From Clostridiaceae bacterium HFYG-1003 (GTDB taxonomy: Bacteria > Bacillota > Clostridia > Clostridiales > Clostridiaceae), in the NCBI GenBank assembly GCA_024579835.1, contig CP102060.1, forward strand, positions 3,075,558 to 3,139,557: DNA of 64,000 bases, read 5' to 3'. Shown piece after piece: positions 16,643 to 25,181 of the stretch. The position numbers and the translations under genes were made by a program. The notes beneath the pieces are model-generated. The model had not been told where the DNA came from. It searched no databases and saw only the letters and a list, made by a program, of their open reading frames with translations. Position 1 is the first letter of the stretch; the number at the start of each line of letters is the position of its first letter.

Positions 16643-17344
16643 ATGATTTTTGACAAGCCAACCAAAGAAGTGGTGTTCCTGCGCCGGCCCAATCGCTTTC
16701 AGGCTTACATCGAGCTGGAAGGAGAAGAGGTACTGGTTCATGTGCCGAATACCGGTCGCCTGCGCGAGATCCTGATCCCGGGCTGCCGGGCTCTGATCCG
16801 GTATGAATCCGGAGCAAAGCGAAAGACCGCTCATTCTCTCATTGGTGCCTGGAAAGGGAACCAGCTGATTAATTTTGATTCGCAGATCCCTAACCGGGTG
16901 GTGGAAGAAGCCCTGCTGGAGCGAAGAATCCCGCACCTGGCGGAGTATACCCAGGTCACCCGGGAAAAGACCTTCGGCAAGTCCCGGTTTGACTTTAAGC
17001 TGAGCCGGCCGGATGCTCCGGATTACTATCTGGAAGTCAAAGGGGTCACGCTGGAAGGGGATGGCGTTGTCTCATTTCCCGATGCGGTGACGGAACGGGG
17101 GGCGCGTCATCTGAGAGAACTGGTGGAAGCCCGGAATGCCGGGTTTGGGGCGGGATTGATCTTTCTGGTCCAGCTGGAAAATGCCAGTTACTTTACCCCG
17201 AATGCCGCCATGGACCCATATTTTGCGGAATCGCTGCGTTATGCAATGGAACATCAGGTAGAAGTTGCGGCATATACCTGTCGGACTACCACTGAGTCAC
17301 TGACCCTGGATCAGGCGATCCCGGTTCGAATAGAAGGAGAATAA
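16643..17344 (+). CDS. sfsA: SfsA family protein (sugar fermentation stimulation protein A)
   Basis: A 233-residue SfsA protein, of normal length. Family patterns are FLRRPNRFQAYIELEGEEV, HVPNTGRLREIL near the N-terminus (OB-like domain) and a nuclease-like core with DYYLEVKGVTL and FPDAVTERGARHL. The core resembles PD-(D/E)XK nucleases and the protein binds DNA in enterobacteria, but its role is not settled. The ATG follows AGAAGAGG. The Cys-rich small gene starts 1 bp after the stop and tcdA follows, suggesting one operon. A TATAAT lies at 16615-16620. Confidence 0.94.
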   Translation: MIFDKPTKEVVFLRRPNRFQAYIELEGEEVLVHVPNTGRLREILIPGCRALIRYESGAKRKTAHSLIGAWKGNQLINFDSQIPNRVVEEALLERRIPHLAEYTQVTREKTFGKSRFDFKLSRPDAPDYYLEVKGVTLEGDGVVSFPDAVTERGARHLRELVEARNAGFGAGLIFLVQLENASYFTPNAAMDPYFAESLRYAMEHQVEVAAYTCRTTTESLTLDQAIPVRIEGE

Positions 17345-17345
17345 A

Positions 17346-17597
17346 ATGAATGAACGAAACGAAGCGCTGGACAGCGCTCTGAAAAACTGCCGGCACTGCC
17401 CGCTGTACGGCAAGTCCTGCGAAGGCCATGCCACGGACTGTCTGTGCCTGCGCTGCCCCAGAAATCTGGGCCAGTGCATCAAAGTGAAATATTGCCGTGA
17501 GACGGAGTCAGTCCTTGATTTTACGGAAGCACCGGAGCTGCTTTCCGAAACGGATCTGAATTCTCAGCTGGAGCTTTATTTCAAGCGGATGGAGTAA
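17346..17597 (+). CDS. Cys-rich small protein of unknown function
   Basis: An 83-residue protein that I do not recognise. The first 50 residues contain eight cysteines (15, 18, 25, 32, 34, 37, 44, 50) arranged as CxxC, CxC and CxxC groups, which suggests binding of one or two zinc ions or an iron-sulfur cluster. The rest is acidic and helical. There is no signal peptide. GAAGGAGAATAAA precedes the ATG, which is a good ribosome binding site, and the gene is packed between sfsA (1 bp) and tcdA (4 bp), so it is very likely real and translated. The context gives no firm function. Confidence 0.8.
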   Translation: MNERNEALDSALKNCRHCPLYGKSCEGHATDCLCLRCPRNLGQCIKVKYCRETESVLDFTEAPELLSETDLNSQLELYFKRME

Positions 17598-17601
17598 GCC
17601 G

Positions 17602-18339
17602 ATGAATGAAATTTTTTCAAGAACGCGCATGTTGGTAGGGAGCCAGGGCATGGATCGGCTCAAAGCCGCCAAGGTTGTTGTGCTTGGTCTGGGCGGCGTC
17701 GGTGGAGCCTGCGCGGAGACATTGGTCCGCAGCGGGATTGGCACGCTGATCATTGCGGATCATGATGTGGTGACTCTTTCGAACTTGAATCGGCAGATCA
17801 TTGCTACCATGGAAACCATCGGGATGAGAAAGACACAGGCTGCCAAAGCCCGGCTTTTATCAATACACCCGGAGTGTCAGGTCATCGAAAAAGATGAGTT
17901 CATCCTGATGGATACACTGCCCGGCATCATTCCGCCGGATGCGGATTATGTGATCGACTGCATCGACACGGTCACTGCGAAGCTGGATGTTGCGCAATGG
18001 TGCCATGAGAAGGGAATTCCTCTGATCTCCAGCATGGGGGCAGGAAACAAACTGGATCCAACCCAGCTAGTTTTTACCGACATCTATAAAACGAACGTCT
18101 GTCCCCTGGCGAAAGTCATGAGACGGGAACTGAAAAAACGCGGAGTACCGACCCTGGATGTGCTGTATTCGGAAGAAGCAGCGCTGGAGCCGGAGGATGA
18201 GATGATTTCCTCCGTTCAGGATGCCATTCAGAGTGAATTAAAGCCCAAGCGGAAAACCCCGGGATCCGTGGCATTTGTGCCGCCGGTCGCTGGAATGATG
18301 CTGGCCGGCTATGTTATAAGAAAATTGACCGGCCGTTAA
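17602..18339 (+). CDS. tcdA: tRNA threonylcarbamoyladenosine dehydratase
   Basis: A 245-residue E1-like (ThiF/HesA) enzyme. TcdA uses ATP to cyclise t6A at position 37 of ANN-decoding tRNAs to ct6A. The nucleotide-binding GLGGVGGACAETL lies at about residues 33-45, with the acidic DHDVV and the RQIIAT segment after it, and the DCIDTVTAKLDV segment further on. The C-terminus IAG...MLAGYVIRKL has the typical helix. It ends with a terminator whose stem contains the stop codon. It is the last gene of the sfsA unit. Confidence 0.93.
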   Translation: MNEIFSRTRMLVGSQGMDRLKAAKVVVLGLGGVGGACAETLVRSGIGTLIIADHDVVTLSNLNRQIIATMETIGMRKTQAAKARLLSIHPECQVIEKDEFILMDTLPGIIPPDADYVIDCIDTVTAKLDVAQWCHEKGIPLISSMGAGNKLDPTQLVFTDIYKTNVCPLAKVMRRELKKRGVPTLDVLYSEEAALEPEDEMISSVQDAIQSELKPKRKTPGSVAFVPPVAGMMLAGYVIRKLTGR

Positions 18340-18356
18340 GGACCGGTCAATTTTCG
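18321..18356 (+). terminator. Terminator overlapping the tcdA stop codon
   Basis: AAAATTGACCGG (18321-18332) pairs perfectly with CCGGTCAATTTT (18343-18354). The TAA stop at 18337-18339 lies in the loop, so the last codons encode the left arm. Confidence 0.85.
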
Positions 18357-18422
18357 ATTCATCGCAGTCTTCATATGTGCGATCGGAAGAAGCCGGGATA
18401 TCCCGGCGGGAGTGTCATGGGG

Positions 18423-18449
18423 AACAGGACGAACAGGACGAACAGGCGT
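18423..18449. repeat. Short AACAGGACG tandem repeat
   Basis: Two perfect AACAGGACG units and a shortened third, in the space between tcdA and the DUF4250 gene. It resembles the GGGAAC/GAACAGG repeats near 1.2 kb in composition. Confidence 0.7.
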
Positions 18450-18509
18450 TGGCCTGGAGAGAAGGATGTTGTGGTCTGGAGATGCCTTCTGATTCAGAAA
18501 CCGGCTGGA

Positions 18510-18698
18510 TCAGCGAAACTGATTCGTCTCCGGGTGATAGAAGAAGCCTTGCTGTTCCATATACCTGGAAAACTGATCCAGATCAAGGGCCTGATCCTCA
18601 CAGAAATCAGTCAGTGAGGAATTGGTGACCCGCAGCCGCGCATTGACGATGCTGTACAGAATGTTCGGATCCATGGTTTGAAAGTTTTTCAGATCCAT
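18510..18698 (-). CDS. DUF4250 domain small protein
   Basis: A 62-residue protein matching the DUF4250 pattern: an N-terminal segment ending in MDPNILYSIVNARLR, then a helix with LTDFCEDQALD and a C-terminal FSRYMEQQGFFYHPETNQFR. The function is unknown; the family is common in Firmicutes. GGAAGGTG lies 8 nt before the ATG on the minus strand. It is transcribed away from the NamA-like gene, sharing an 80-bp AT-rich intergenic region. Confidence 0.8.
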   Translation of the reverse strand: MDLKNFQTMDPNILYSIVNARLRVTNSSLTDFCEDQALDLDQFSRYMEQQGFFYHPETNQFR

Positions 18699-18778
18699 AT
18701 TTATTCACCTTCCGATCCCGTTTTTTAATTTCAGTATATTATAATATTCATTGATAGCAAAAGTATGGAGGAAAATTC

Positions 18779-19807
18779 ATGTTAAGTTTTCAAAAAACCC
18801 GCATCGGTGCCCTGGAACTGAGAAACCGCATTGTGATGGCCCCCATGTGTATGAACAGTGCCGATGAAGAGGGTCATGTCAGGAATTTCCATGTCATCCA
18901 TTATGGCAACGCAGCCATTGGGGGACTGGGGCTGATTCTGGTGGAAGCGACTGCGGTAACGCCGGAAGGCCGCATACTGGGACATGATCTGGGGATCTGG
19001 AATGATTCACATCTGCCGGGTCATCAGAAAATCGTGGAAGTTGCGCATGAATTTGGTGCGAAGATCGGAATTCAACTTGCGCATGCCGGCCGCAAATGTG
19101 CCATTCCCGGCATGAAAATTCTGGCTCCTTCCGCCATCGCCTTTGATGAGACGTATGAGCTTCCGACCGCCCTGGATCAGGCCGGGATCAGCCGAATCCG
19201 GGCAGCGTTCACCGACGGAGCCCTTCGGGCGGTGGAAGCAGGCTATGATCTCATCGAAATCCATGCGGCTCACGGCTACCTGCTTCATGAATTCCTCTCC
19301 CCATTGTCCAATCATCGAACCGATGAATACGGCGGATCCCGGGAGAATCGGGCAAGGCTCCTGATGGAAGTGATCGGGGATATCCGGGAAGTCATTCCGC
19401 GGGAGATGCCTCTGATTGTCCGGATCTCCGCCACGGATTATTATGAAGGCGGCATTTATCTGGAAGAAATGGTGGAGCTGGTAAATCTGTTCAAGCCATT
19501 GATCGATATGGTTCATGTGTCTTCCGGAGCCCTGGTTGCCCAGGCGAAGGTCAGCTCCTACCCCGGCTACCAGGTGCCGCTTTCCGAAGCCATCCGGTCC
19601 CGGTGCGGAGTTCCCACCATCGCGGTGGGGCTGATCACGAAAATGGAGCAGATTGAGGAGATTTTGAACAGCGGCCGGGCCGATCTGGTTTCCCTGGGAC
19701 GAGTTCTGCTGCGGCATCCTTATTTCCTTTTGAATAAAGCAGAAGGCGAAGTGGAGATCCCGTATGCCATCCAGCGGGGATTTCCCTTCCTGCGCAAGCG
19801 AAAATAG
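18779..19807 (+). CDS. namA: Old yellow enzyme family NAD(P)H:flavin oxidoreductase (YqjM/NamA type)
   Basis: A 342-residue FMN-dependent ene-reductase fold. Close matches to YqjM are RIVMAPMCMNS, KIGIQLAHAGRK, LIEIHAAHGYLLHEF and LSPLSNHRTDEYGGS, covering the flavin site, the substrate-binding His pair and the phosphate-binding region. The redox-tuning Cys is kept (Cys24), but the Tyr that follows two residues later in YqjM is Asn26 here, so substrate handling may differ. ATG at 18779 follows ATGGAGGA; a TATAAT lies at 18740-18745. It is a monocistronic gene followed by MgtC-like. Confidence 0.92.
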   Translation: MLSFQKTRIGALELRNRIVMAPMCMNSADEEGHVRNFHVIHYGNAAIGGLGLILVEATAVTPEGRILGHDLGIWNDSHLPGHQKIVEVAHEFGAKIGIQLAHAGRKCAIPGMKILAPSAIAFDETYELPTALDQAGISRIRAAFTDGALRAVEAGYDLIEIHAAHGYLLHEFLSPLSNHRTDEYGGSRENRARLLMEVIGDIREVIPREMPLIVRISATDYYEGGIYLEEMVELVNLFKPLIDMVHVSSGALVAQAKVSSYPGYQVPLSEAIRSRCGVPTIAVGLITKMEQIEEILNSGRADLVSLGRVLLRHPYFLLNKAEGEVEIPYAIQRGFPFLRKRK

Positions 19808-19926
19808 GCCGATGGACTTGGGCTGGCTATGATCGGGAATTTTGAGAAAGACCAGCGGGGGTCAACGAACCCCGTCCATGAGATGCCTTACCCCGAAACA
19901 GGGAATAAAAGCGAAAGGAGCATCCA

Positions 19927-20640
19927 ATGATCAGTCTGACATATGCGGATATTGCCATTCGTCTGGGTGTGGCCATCCTGACCGGCGGCATGGTGGGATA
20001 CGAGCGGGAAAAGAAGGGACGGGATGCTGGGTTTCGCACCCATATCCTTGTGGCTGTAGGTGCTTGTCTGTTCGCTCTGATTGAACTGGAAACGGCTATT
20101 GCGGTGTTGAAAATCGTCGGCACGCAGGAGGGGGCCTCCCAGGTCCTGAACTTCAGTGTGCACCGGCTGACTGCCCAGGTGGTCAGCGGCATCGGTTTTC
20201 TGGGGGCCGGGACGATCATGCTGACCAAGCGAAGCATCAAGGGCCTCACCACGGCTGCCTCCATCTGGGTCTGCGCGGCCCTGGGCATTGCCTCCGGCAT
20301 GGGGTACTACGTCATCGCTGGGGCCGGCGCTCTGGTCATACTGCTCACCCTGGTTGTGGTCAAACGGATTTTTTCATTCCCCCACATGAAAAAGCTCACC
20401 ATTGCCTTTGATGGCTCCGATGAGCTGATGAAACAGGTGGAGAACCTGCTCCGGCAGAGCAATGTAAGAATCCTGGGAACCGACACCAAGATTAAGCTGG
20501 AAGAGGAAACTGCCGAGTATCTGGTTGAGTACCATATCGATGCCCGTCACATAGCGGATTGCGCAGAATTTCTTCACTCCGTCCATTCCATGGGACCATT
20601 CCGGAGGGTTCTGCTTCAGGATCTGGGGGATGATTTTTAG
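19927..20640 (+). CDS. MgtC/SapB family membrane protein
   Basis: A 237-residue protein with four to five N-terminal membrane helices and a soluble C-terminal ACT-like domain (from about residue 155). The MgtC hallmark GYEREKKGRDAGFRTH is at about 24-39, then VAVGACLFALI and GIGFLGAGTIM. MgtC proteins affect magnesium or phosphate homeostasis and ATP synthase in pathogens; here the role is undefined. GAAAGGAGC precedes the ATG. It converges on the methyltransferase gene, with a long shared terminator structure between them. Confidence 0.92.
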   Translation: MISLTYADIAIRLGVAILTGGMVGYEREKKGRDAGFRTHILVAVGACLFALIELETAIAVLKIVGTQEGASQVLNFSVHRLTAQVVSGIGFLGAGTIMLTKRSIKGLTTAASIWVCAALGIASGMGYYVIAGAGALVILLTLVVVKRIFSFPHMKKLTIAFDGSDELMKQVENLLRQSNVRILGTDTKIKLEEETAEYLVEYHIDARHIADCAEFLHSVHSMGPFRRVLLQDLGDDF

Positions 20641-20693
20641 CAGTCAATTCAGGTTCGCTTCGATTGAGGCCGAACCGTCTGATATGAAAGAAT

Positions 20694-20778
20694 AAACCAC
20701 CGTCCATCGGCCGGGTTGTCGTCAGGGGCTTGTACAGAGCCTGAATCTGGCGGCGACCGGTCTGGGGCGGTGGTTTTT
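20694..20778. terminator. Long convergent terminator structure
   Basis: AAACCACCG (20694-20702) pairs with CGGTGGTTT (20768-20776), with further inner pairing, and TTTTTGCTTTA follows on the plus strand. It sits between two convergent genes. Confidence 0.6.
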
Positions 20779-20781
20779 GCT

Positions 20782-21981
20782 TTATTCGGATTCGTGCTCT
20801 GCGAATGTCTCATCCGACGGATCATCCAGATCATTGAGATATCGGTACAGGGCCGGAGCATAGTTCAGCTTAAGGATCAGATTCAGAATTTCAGCCTCCG
20901 CCCGATCACTCCGTCGGCCGGTCCGACTGGCCCGGATCATCAGGTTCTTCGGAGTTTCCAGAGGTGAGATATACTCCATAATGGTGGTGTCGTAGCCTTC
21001 CTGTTCGAGAAGCAGACAGCGAACACCGTCGGTGAGGACATCGGCCAGGCGGCGCTTGAGGATTCCGTGCTTCAGCATGGATTCAAACGGCTCATAGCTG
21101 AACTTGCGATTCATTTCAGCATGGCAGCAGGGAACGGCGATGATCAGATCCGCCTTGTTGCGGATTCCGAAGTTCAGTGCCAGATCCGTGGCGGTATCGC
21201 AGGCATGGAGGCTCATCACGATGTCGGGCCGCTGTCTGGTTGTCAGCGTTCGGATATCCCCCTGGATAAAGGTCATGTTGCGATAACCAAGGCGATCAGC
21301 CATTTGGCGCGATGTTTCAATCACTTTTTCTGAAATGTCGATGCCGGTGAAGGTGGTTTTGATTTTCATGACCTCGGTCATGTAGTAATTCAGGACAAAG
21401 GACAGGTAGGATTTGCCGCAGCCGCAGTCGACGACATGGACCGTGTGCTTGGCATTGCGGAATTTCTCCAGATCCTTCTGCAGAATCTCCACATAGTGGT
21501 CGATCTGACTGTATTTGCGAATTTTGTCATTGCGCAGTTTCCCGTCCTGGGTCAGGATGTCGAGTTCTGTCAGCAGAGCCCGGGCTTTCTGATGGTTGAT
21601 CAGATAGGTTCGGTTCAGCAACGGGGAGGTTTCCGGAAGTTTCGCCGGCTCAGCAGTGATTTCACGGTTCTTGACCCGTACATCCCGGTCGTCGGCTTCT
21701 ATCTCCATGACCGATCCGCGTTCCTCGTAGATCAGCTTCAGGGAATCATAAGCCGGAGCCTCGGCCAGAACGCGATCCAGGATGGCTTTCATCCCCAGGG
21801 TTTCGGCGGCTCCCTTGAAATGGTAGCGCAGACCATCCCGGGCTTCGACTCTGCCGGGGAAGGATTTCAGTCCGGATTTAAAGGAAAACCGGATCTCTTT
21901 AAAGAGGGCTTCGTTTTCCGCATAGCGGGTGACGAGCCCGGAAAAAAACAGGTTCAGTTTCTGGATGGTTTTTTGATTCAT
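20782..21981 (-). CDS. SAM-dependent methyltransferase (METTL25-like, PF13679 type)
   Basis: A 399-residue protein. The SAM-binding core begins at HVVDCGCGKSYLSFVL (about residues 191-206), a motif I pattern, followed by FTGIDISEKVIE (motif II region), FIQGDIRTL, and IAVPCCHAEMNR in the position of motif IV. The CGCGKS and PCCH pairs are characteristic of this methyltransferase group. The N-terminal 170 residues are a separate domain without a recognised motif. The substrate is unknown. Its ATG overlaps the stop of the DUF1801 gene (ATGA), so the two are translationally coupled. Confidence 0.85.
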   Translation of the reverse strand: MNQKTIQKLNLFFSGLVTRYAENEALFKEIRFSFKSGLKSFPGRVEARDGLRYHFKGAAETLGMKAILDRVLAEAPAYDSLKLIYEERGSVMEIEADDRDVRVKNREITAEPAKLPETSPLLNRTYLINHQKARALLTELDILTQDGKLRNDKIRKYSQIDHYVEILQKDLEKFRNAKHTVHVVDCGCGKSYLSFVLNYYMTEVMKIKTTFTGIDISEKVIETSRQMADRLGYRNMTFIQGDIRTLTTRQRPDIVMSLHACDTATDLALNFGIRNKADLIIAVPCCHAEMNRKFSYEPFESMLKHGILKRRLADVLTDGVRCLLLEQEGYDTTIMEYISPLETPKNLMIRASRTGRRSDRAEAEILNLILKLNYAPALYRYLNDLDDPSDETFAEHESE

Positions 21982-22460
21982 TTTTTATTCTTTCCCGGCT
22001 GATTGCGCGGATCAAATTTAGCATAGCCGGCCGCGAAGTCGCTGGCAGTGATTTTTCCTGCCAGTTCGGCTATCAGGTCATAGGGGATGTGCTCTGGTTT
22101 TTTAAAGCGCAGGCAGCTTTTGCCTGCATCCAGTTTTCGGCCGTAACGAGTTTCATACTCTGACCGAAACCATTCCATCAGTTCGTCCTCTTCACCATAA
22201 ATCCCCATATGGTAAACGGCGTAAAAGTTTTTTTGAGCGGCGATGCCCATAAAAGGAAGCGGTACTCCCGGAGTGCAGTGATATCCTCCCGGGTAGACCG
22301 ACAGCGGGACAACCCAGCCCATCATGCCATATTGCATCATTTCCTCAAAATCATCCGGAATATGTTCCGCAATCACCTGACGCAGCTTCATCATGACGAT
22401 CTGGCGCTCCGGCGGCAATTCGGCAATGTACTGATCAGGAGTAACAGCCTGGCTGATCAT
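21978..22460 (-). CDS. DUF1801 (YdhG-like) protein
   Basis: A DUF1801-type protein of about 160 residues. Typical segments are YIAELPPERQIVMMKLRQVI, FEEMMQYGMMGWVVPL and KSCLRFKKPEHIPYDLIAEL. A related Bacillus protein (Fra/YdhG) is described as a frataxin-like iron chaperone, but this one cannot be assigned that role by eye. Two in-frame ATGs stand at 22466 and 22460; AAGGAG gives an 8-nt gap to the second, so I choose it. The stop overlaps the start of the methyltransferase. Confidence 0.83.
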   Translation of the reverse strand: MISQAVTPDQYIAELPPERQIVMMKLRQVIAEHIPDDFEEMMQYGMMGWVVPLSVYPGGYHCTPGVPLPFMGIAAQKNFYAVYHMGIYGEEDELMEWFRSEYETRYGRKLDAGKSCLRFKKPEHIPYDLIAELAGKITASDFAAGYAKFDPRNQPGKNKK

Positions 22461-22772
22461 TTTCATCTCTCCTTATTTTTTTATAGATTCAGAACGGATC
22501 GGCAGAGGCAGGATTTTCTGATTATGCAGCGATCCTGAAAAGAGCCCCTGGATAAGTGTCCGTGGAACAGGCTTTCAGCCCAATGGAGGGCGGGGGCCGC
22601 GGGATCAAGAGTGAGCCTCCGGCTATTGCGGGCAGGAGTCAGGGATCCTTCGGTACTTCCATTATATCTGAATCAGTCGGTCAGACCTATTGGAGATTGG
22701 GTGAAGTTCGTGATAACATTTTAAGAACAGGATCAGACCGTGAAATCAATGGATTCTGAGGAAGGCGAAGTC
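22461..22772. other. Divergent intergenic region
   Basis: About 300 bp separate the minus-strand DUF1801 gene from the plus-strand acetyltransferase gene. No RNA gene, clear promoter pair or repeat was recognised. Confidence 0.4.
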
Positions 22773-23750
22773 ATGACACTGGTACATATTGAGGAACAAC
22801 AGCATTCACAGGGACGGGAATATGTGATTTCAGACAAAAACAGAATACAGTTTGCCCGTTTCTTTATTTTGGAAGCAGATAAAAAACGCAAGCACGTCCT
22901 GCTTCGGCTGCGTTTTCAGCGCATGGCCGATGATGAGGAAATGACGGAGCTGCTGACCAAGATCTATTCGGCATTCACCAAGCGGGGGGATTATTTCAAG
23001 ATCTCCATCATCACATCGGATGATATCAATGTCCGCCCCTTTTCCCGGCTCGGATTCATGCTGGAAGGCGTCCTGCAGGATCACGTTTACCGCGACGCGG
23101 AAATCCGGGATGAGTACGTGTTCGGCGTGACAGCCCTAAGGTTTCGGCTGGTCAGACAGCCCAAGCTGCTGGAGGTGCCGGGCGAACGGATCTGCCTGAA
23201 ACTGGTCGGACCGGAGGATGCTCAGCTCTACCTCGATTATTATCGCAAAAACAAGGAGTTTCTGGCGGATTTTGAACCCTATAAGGAGGATAGTTTTTTC
23301 ACTCTGGAAGGGCAGAAGCAGGAACTCACGGAACGGTATCTCCAGTATCTGAATGGCAGCACCATAAATTTCGGAATCTTTCAGCGAATGGAACTCATCG
23401 GCAAAATCCGACTGTCCAACATCATACCGGGGTCCTTCAAATGCGCGACGATTGGCTATGCGCTGTCCCATGACCGGCAGAACCAGGGGTTCATGAGCGA
23501 AGCGGTTGGCCTGATCTGCCAGTATGCCTTTACGGAAATGGGGCTGCACCGGCTGGAAGCATCGACGCTTCTGGATAATGTCAGGTCGCAGCATGTTCTG
23601 CTTAATAATGGCTTTGAGCTGTTGGGATTGAATCCGAAATACCTTCAGATCAACGGGAAGTGGCAGGATCATTATACATACTATCTGCTCAGGGAAAACT
23701 GGGAGAAGCTCTGCCCGGCGAATGCTGAACTCAACGCAAGGCAGCGCTGA
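22773..23750 (+). CDS. Two-domain GNAT acetyltransferase (RimJ/RimL-like C-terminal half)
   Basis: A 325-residue protein. The C-terminal half (from about residue 140) is a RimJ/RimL-type N-acetyltransferase: ICLKLVGPEDAQLYLDYY, IGKIRLSNI, then IGYALSHDRQNQGFMSEA as the acetyl-CoA binding region and HRLEASTLLDNVRSQHVLLNNGF. The N-terminal half ends with INVRPFSRLGFMLEG, which resembles the last strands of another, degenerate GNAT domain. ATG at 22773 follows AGGAAGG; an in-frame GTG at 22740 lacks a site. The substrate is unknown. The gene appears monocistronic. Confidence 0.85.
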   Translation: MTLVHIEEQQHSQGREYVISDKNRIQFARFFILEADKKRKHVLLRLRFQRMADDEEMTELLTKIYSAFTKRGDYFKISIITSDDINVRPFSRLGFMLEGVLQDHVYRDAEIRDEYVFGVTALRFRLVRQPKLLEVPGERICLKLVGPEDAQLYLDYYRKNKEFLADFEPYKEDSFFTLEGQKQELTERYLQYLNGSTINFGIFQRMELIGKIRLSNIIPGSFKCATIGYALSHDRQNQGFMSEAVGLICQYAFTEMGLHRLEASTLLDNVRSQHVLLNNGFELLGLNPKYLQINGKWQDHYTYYLLRENWEKLCPANAELNARQR

Positions 23751-24017
23751 TCCGGCGGACCTGCTCGGGATTCCAAAGCGCTGAAGCTCATCAAAAGAGA
23801 ACTCATATAGGAAAGGATGAGATAGGAGGTAATCCGAACCAGATGAGATTAAGCCATGGTTTTGTGCAGTGCCTGTCCGGTGCTGCAGGAGGACAGCGAA
23901 CTCTGAAAAGGTGAAGGGGCTCCTGTGATATAATGAATCGAGAAACAGGATCAGAATCCAAACGATCCAATCGATACGAAAATACGAAAACATACAATCG
24001 AAAGATGGAGGAACCAA

Positions 24018-24644
24018 ATGACCTACAACGGCATGATTATATTCGGTGAAATGGGATCAGGCAAAGATACGCTGGCGGACCGGATTATTGAGGCGGACGG
24101 ACGTTTTAAGAAATACGGACTGGGCGATATTATTCGACTCATTAAAAAGGTCAGTACCGTGGATCCTGCCTGGTTTGGCAACGAGAGAACCTTCATGCAG
24201 CTGGCTGCCGATAAGCTGAGAGAAATTGACATGGATATCCTGAATCATTTTGCTTTGGCAAAAATGCTGGAAGAAAATCTTGGGGACTTCACGTTGACCA
24301 AAGAAGCCTACCGGGAGGATCTCAACCGACTATTTGAAAAAATATTGCGTGACCATAATGTAATCCCCATGATTGTCGGCGGCAGAACCTGGAAAGATTA
24401 TGATTACTGGACTGGCCGCGGGTTCCTGGCAGTGGGCATCGAAGTGGATGCTCACAAGCGGATGGAGCGTCTGGTGCTGCGTGATGGCCAGGAAGTAGCG
24501 GAGAAATCGGACAGCACACATAATACAGAAAAGGATGTCCGGGAAATTATTGAACGCTGCGAATTGAAAGTCGACAATAATGGTTCATTGGAAGATCTGG
24601 ACCGGGAAGTGAAACGCGTCACCCAGTATTTTTTTAAAGCCTGA
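24018..24644 (+). CDS. P-loop nucleoside/nucleotide kinase-like protein
   Basis: A 208-residue P-loop protein. Walker A GEMGSGKDT is at about residues 10-18, and the Lys-Asp-Thr ending is typical of dephospho-CoA kinase and dNMP-kinase-like folds. A second conserved stretch, VIPMIVGGRTWKDYDYW, and the basic VDAHKRMERLVLRDG look like the lid and LID-arginine region of an NMP kinase. The exact substrate cannot be read. GATGGAGG lies before the ATG and TGATATAATG (TATAAT at 23929-23934, extended -10) provides a promoter. It is monocistronic. Confidence 0.7.
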   Translation: MTYNGMIIFGEMGSGKDTLADRIIEADGRFKKYGLGDIIRLIKKVSTVDPAWFGNERTFMQLAADKLREIDMDILNHFALAKMLEENLGDFTLTKEAYREDLNRLFEKILRDHNVIPMIVGGRTWKDYDYWTGRGFLAVGIEVDAHKRMERLVLRDGQEVAEKSDSTHNTEKDVREIIERCELKVDNNGSLEDLDREVKRVTQYFFKA

Positions 24645-25181
24645 TGACCATGGCCGCGAAATCCAGCGACCGGCAATAACAGAGCAATCGGATGTTACAA
24701 AGCAGTTAACTTCACAACAAGTTAACCGCATGACCGCATCATGGTATGTTCTAAGAACCTCATAATCGATTAAGTGCTATAAGGCATACACAGCTAACAG
24801 GACATTACCAGCACATAAGACATATATAGCATTAAGGACATTACAGGCATGTAAGTCATTCAGGCATTACAGTCCTATATGCCCTATATGGCATATAGGG
24901 CAAAAAAGGCGTTTGCGGTGATAGGATCTGAATGCCTGAAACCGATCGGTACAGTTTTTAAAAGCTTGACCCGGGAGTCGAAAGACTCCCGGGTTTTTAT
25001 GCCCATAATTCTAATATTTCTATATTGTATGGGGATTATAGGGGGAAGGAATTCGGATTCCGGAGGTAAGTCGAGTTATCAGTACAAACAGAATTGAATG
25101 AAAAAACCTCGGGTTAAACATTTTTTTGCAAATCTGTGTTATAATTTCGGATTGTGTGACTAAGAGAAAAGGAAGATTGAA
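24645..25181 (+). other. Long intergenic region with inverted repeats, short repeats and a terminator
   Basis: No protein-coding gene is supported. The region holds an inverted repeat GTTAACTT/AAGTTAAC (24705-24726), imperfect AGGACATTAC repeats (24798, 24834, 24861), a perfect 10-bp hairpin TGCCCTATAT/ATATAGGGCA (24880-24902), and a strong terminator at 24969-25000. A terminator with no gene before it suggests a small RNA. The ABC-F gene's promoter is at the end: TGTTATAAT, an extended -10 at 25140-25145. Confidence 0.5.
24969..25000 (+). terminator. Strong terminator without an assigned upstream gene
   Basis: ACCCGGGAGTC (24969-24979) and GACTCCCGGGT (24984-24994) form a perfect 11-bp stem with a GAAA tetraloop, then TTTTTAT. 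Confidence 0.9.

Noticed and set aside
24879-25097. 72-codon frame on the plus strand
   Set aside because: A strong terminator lies within it, there is no ribosome binding site and no domain.
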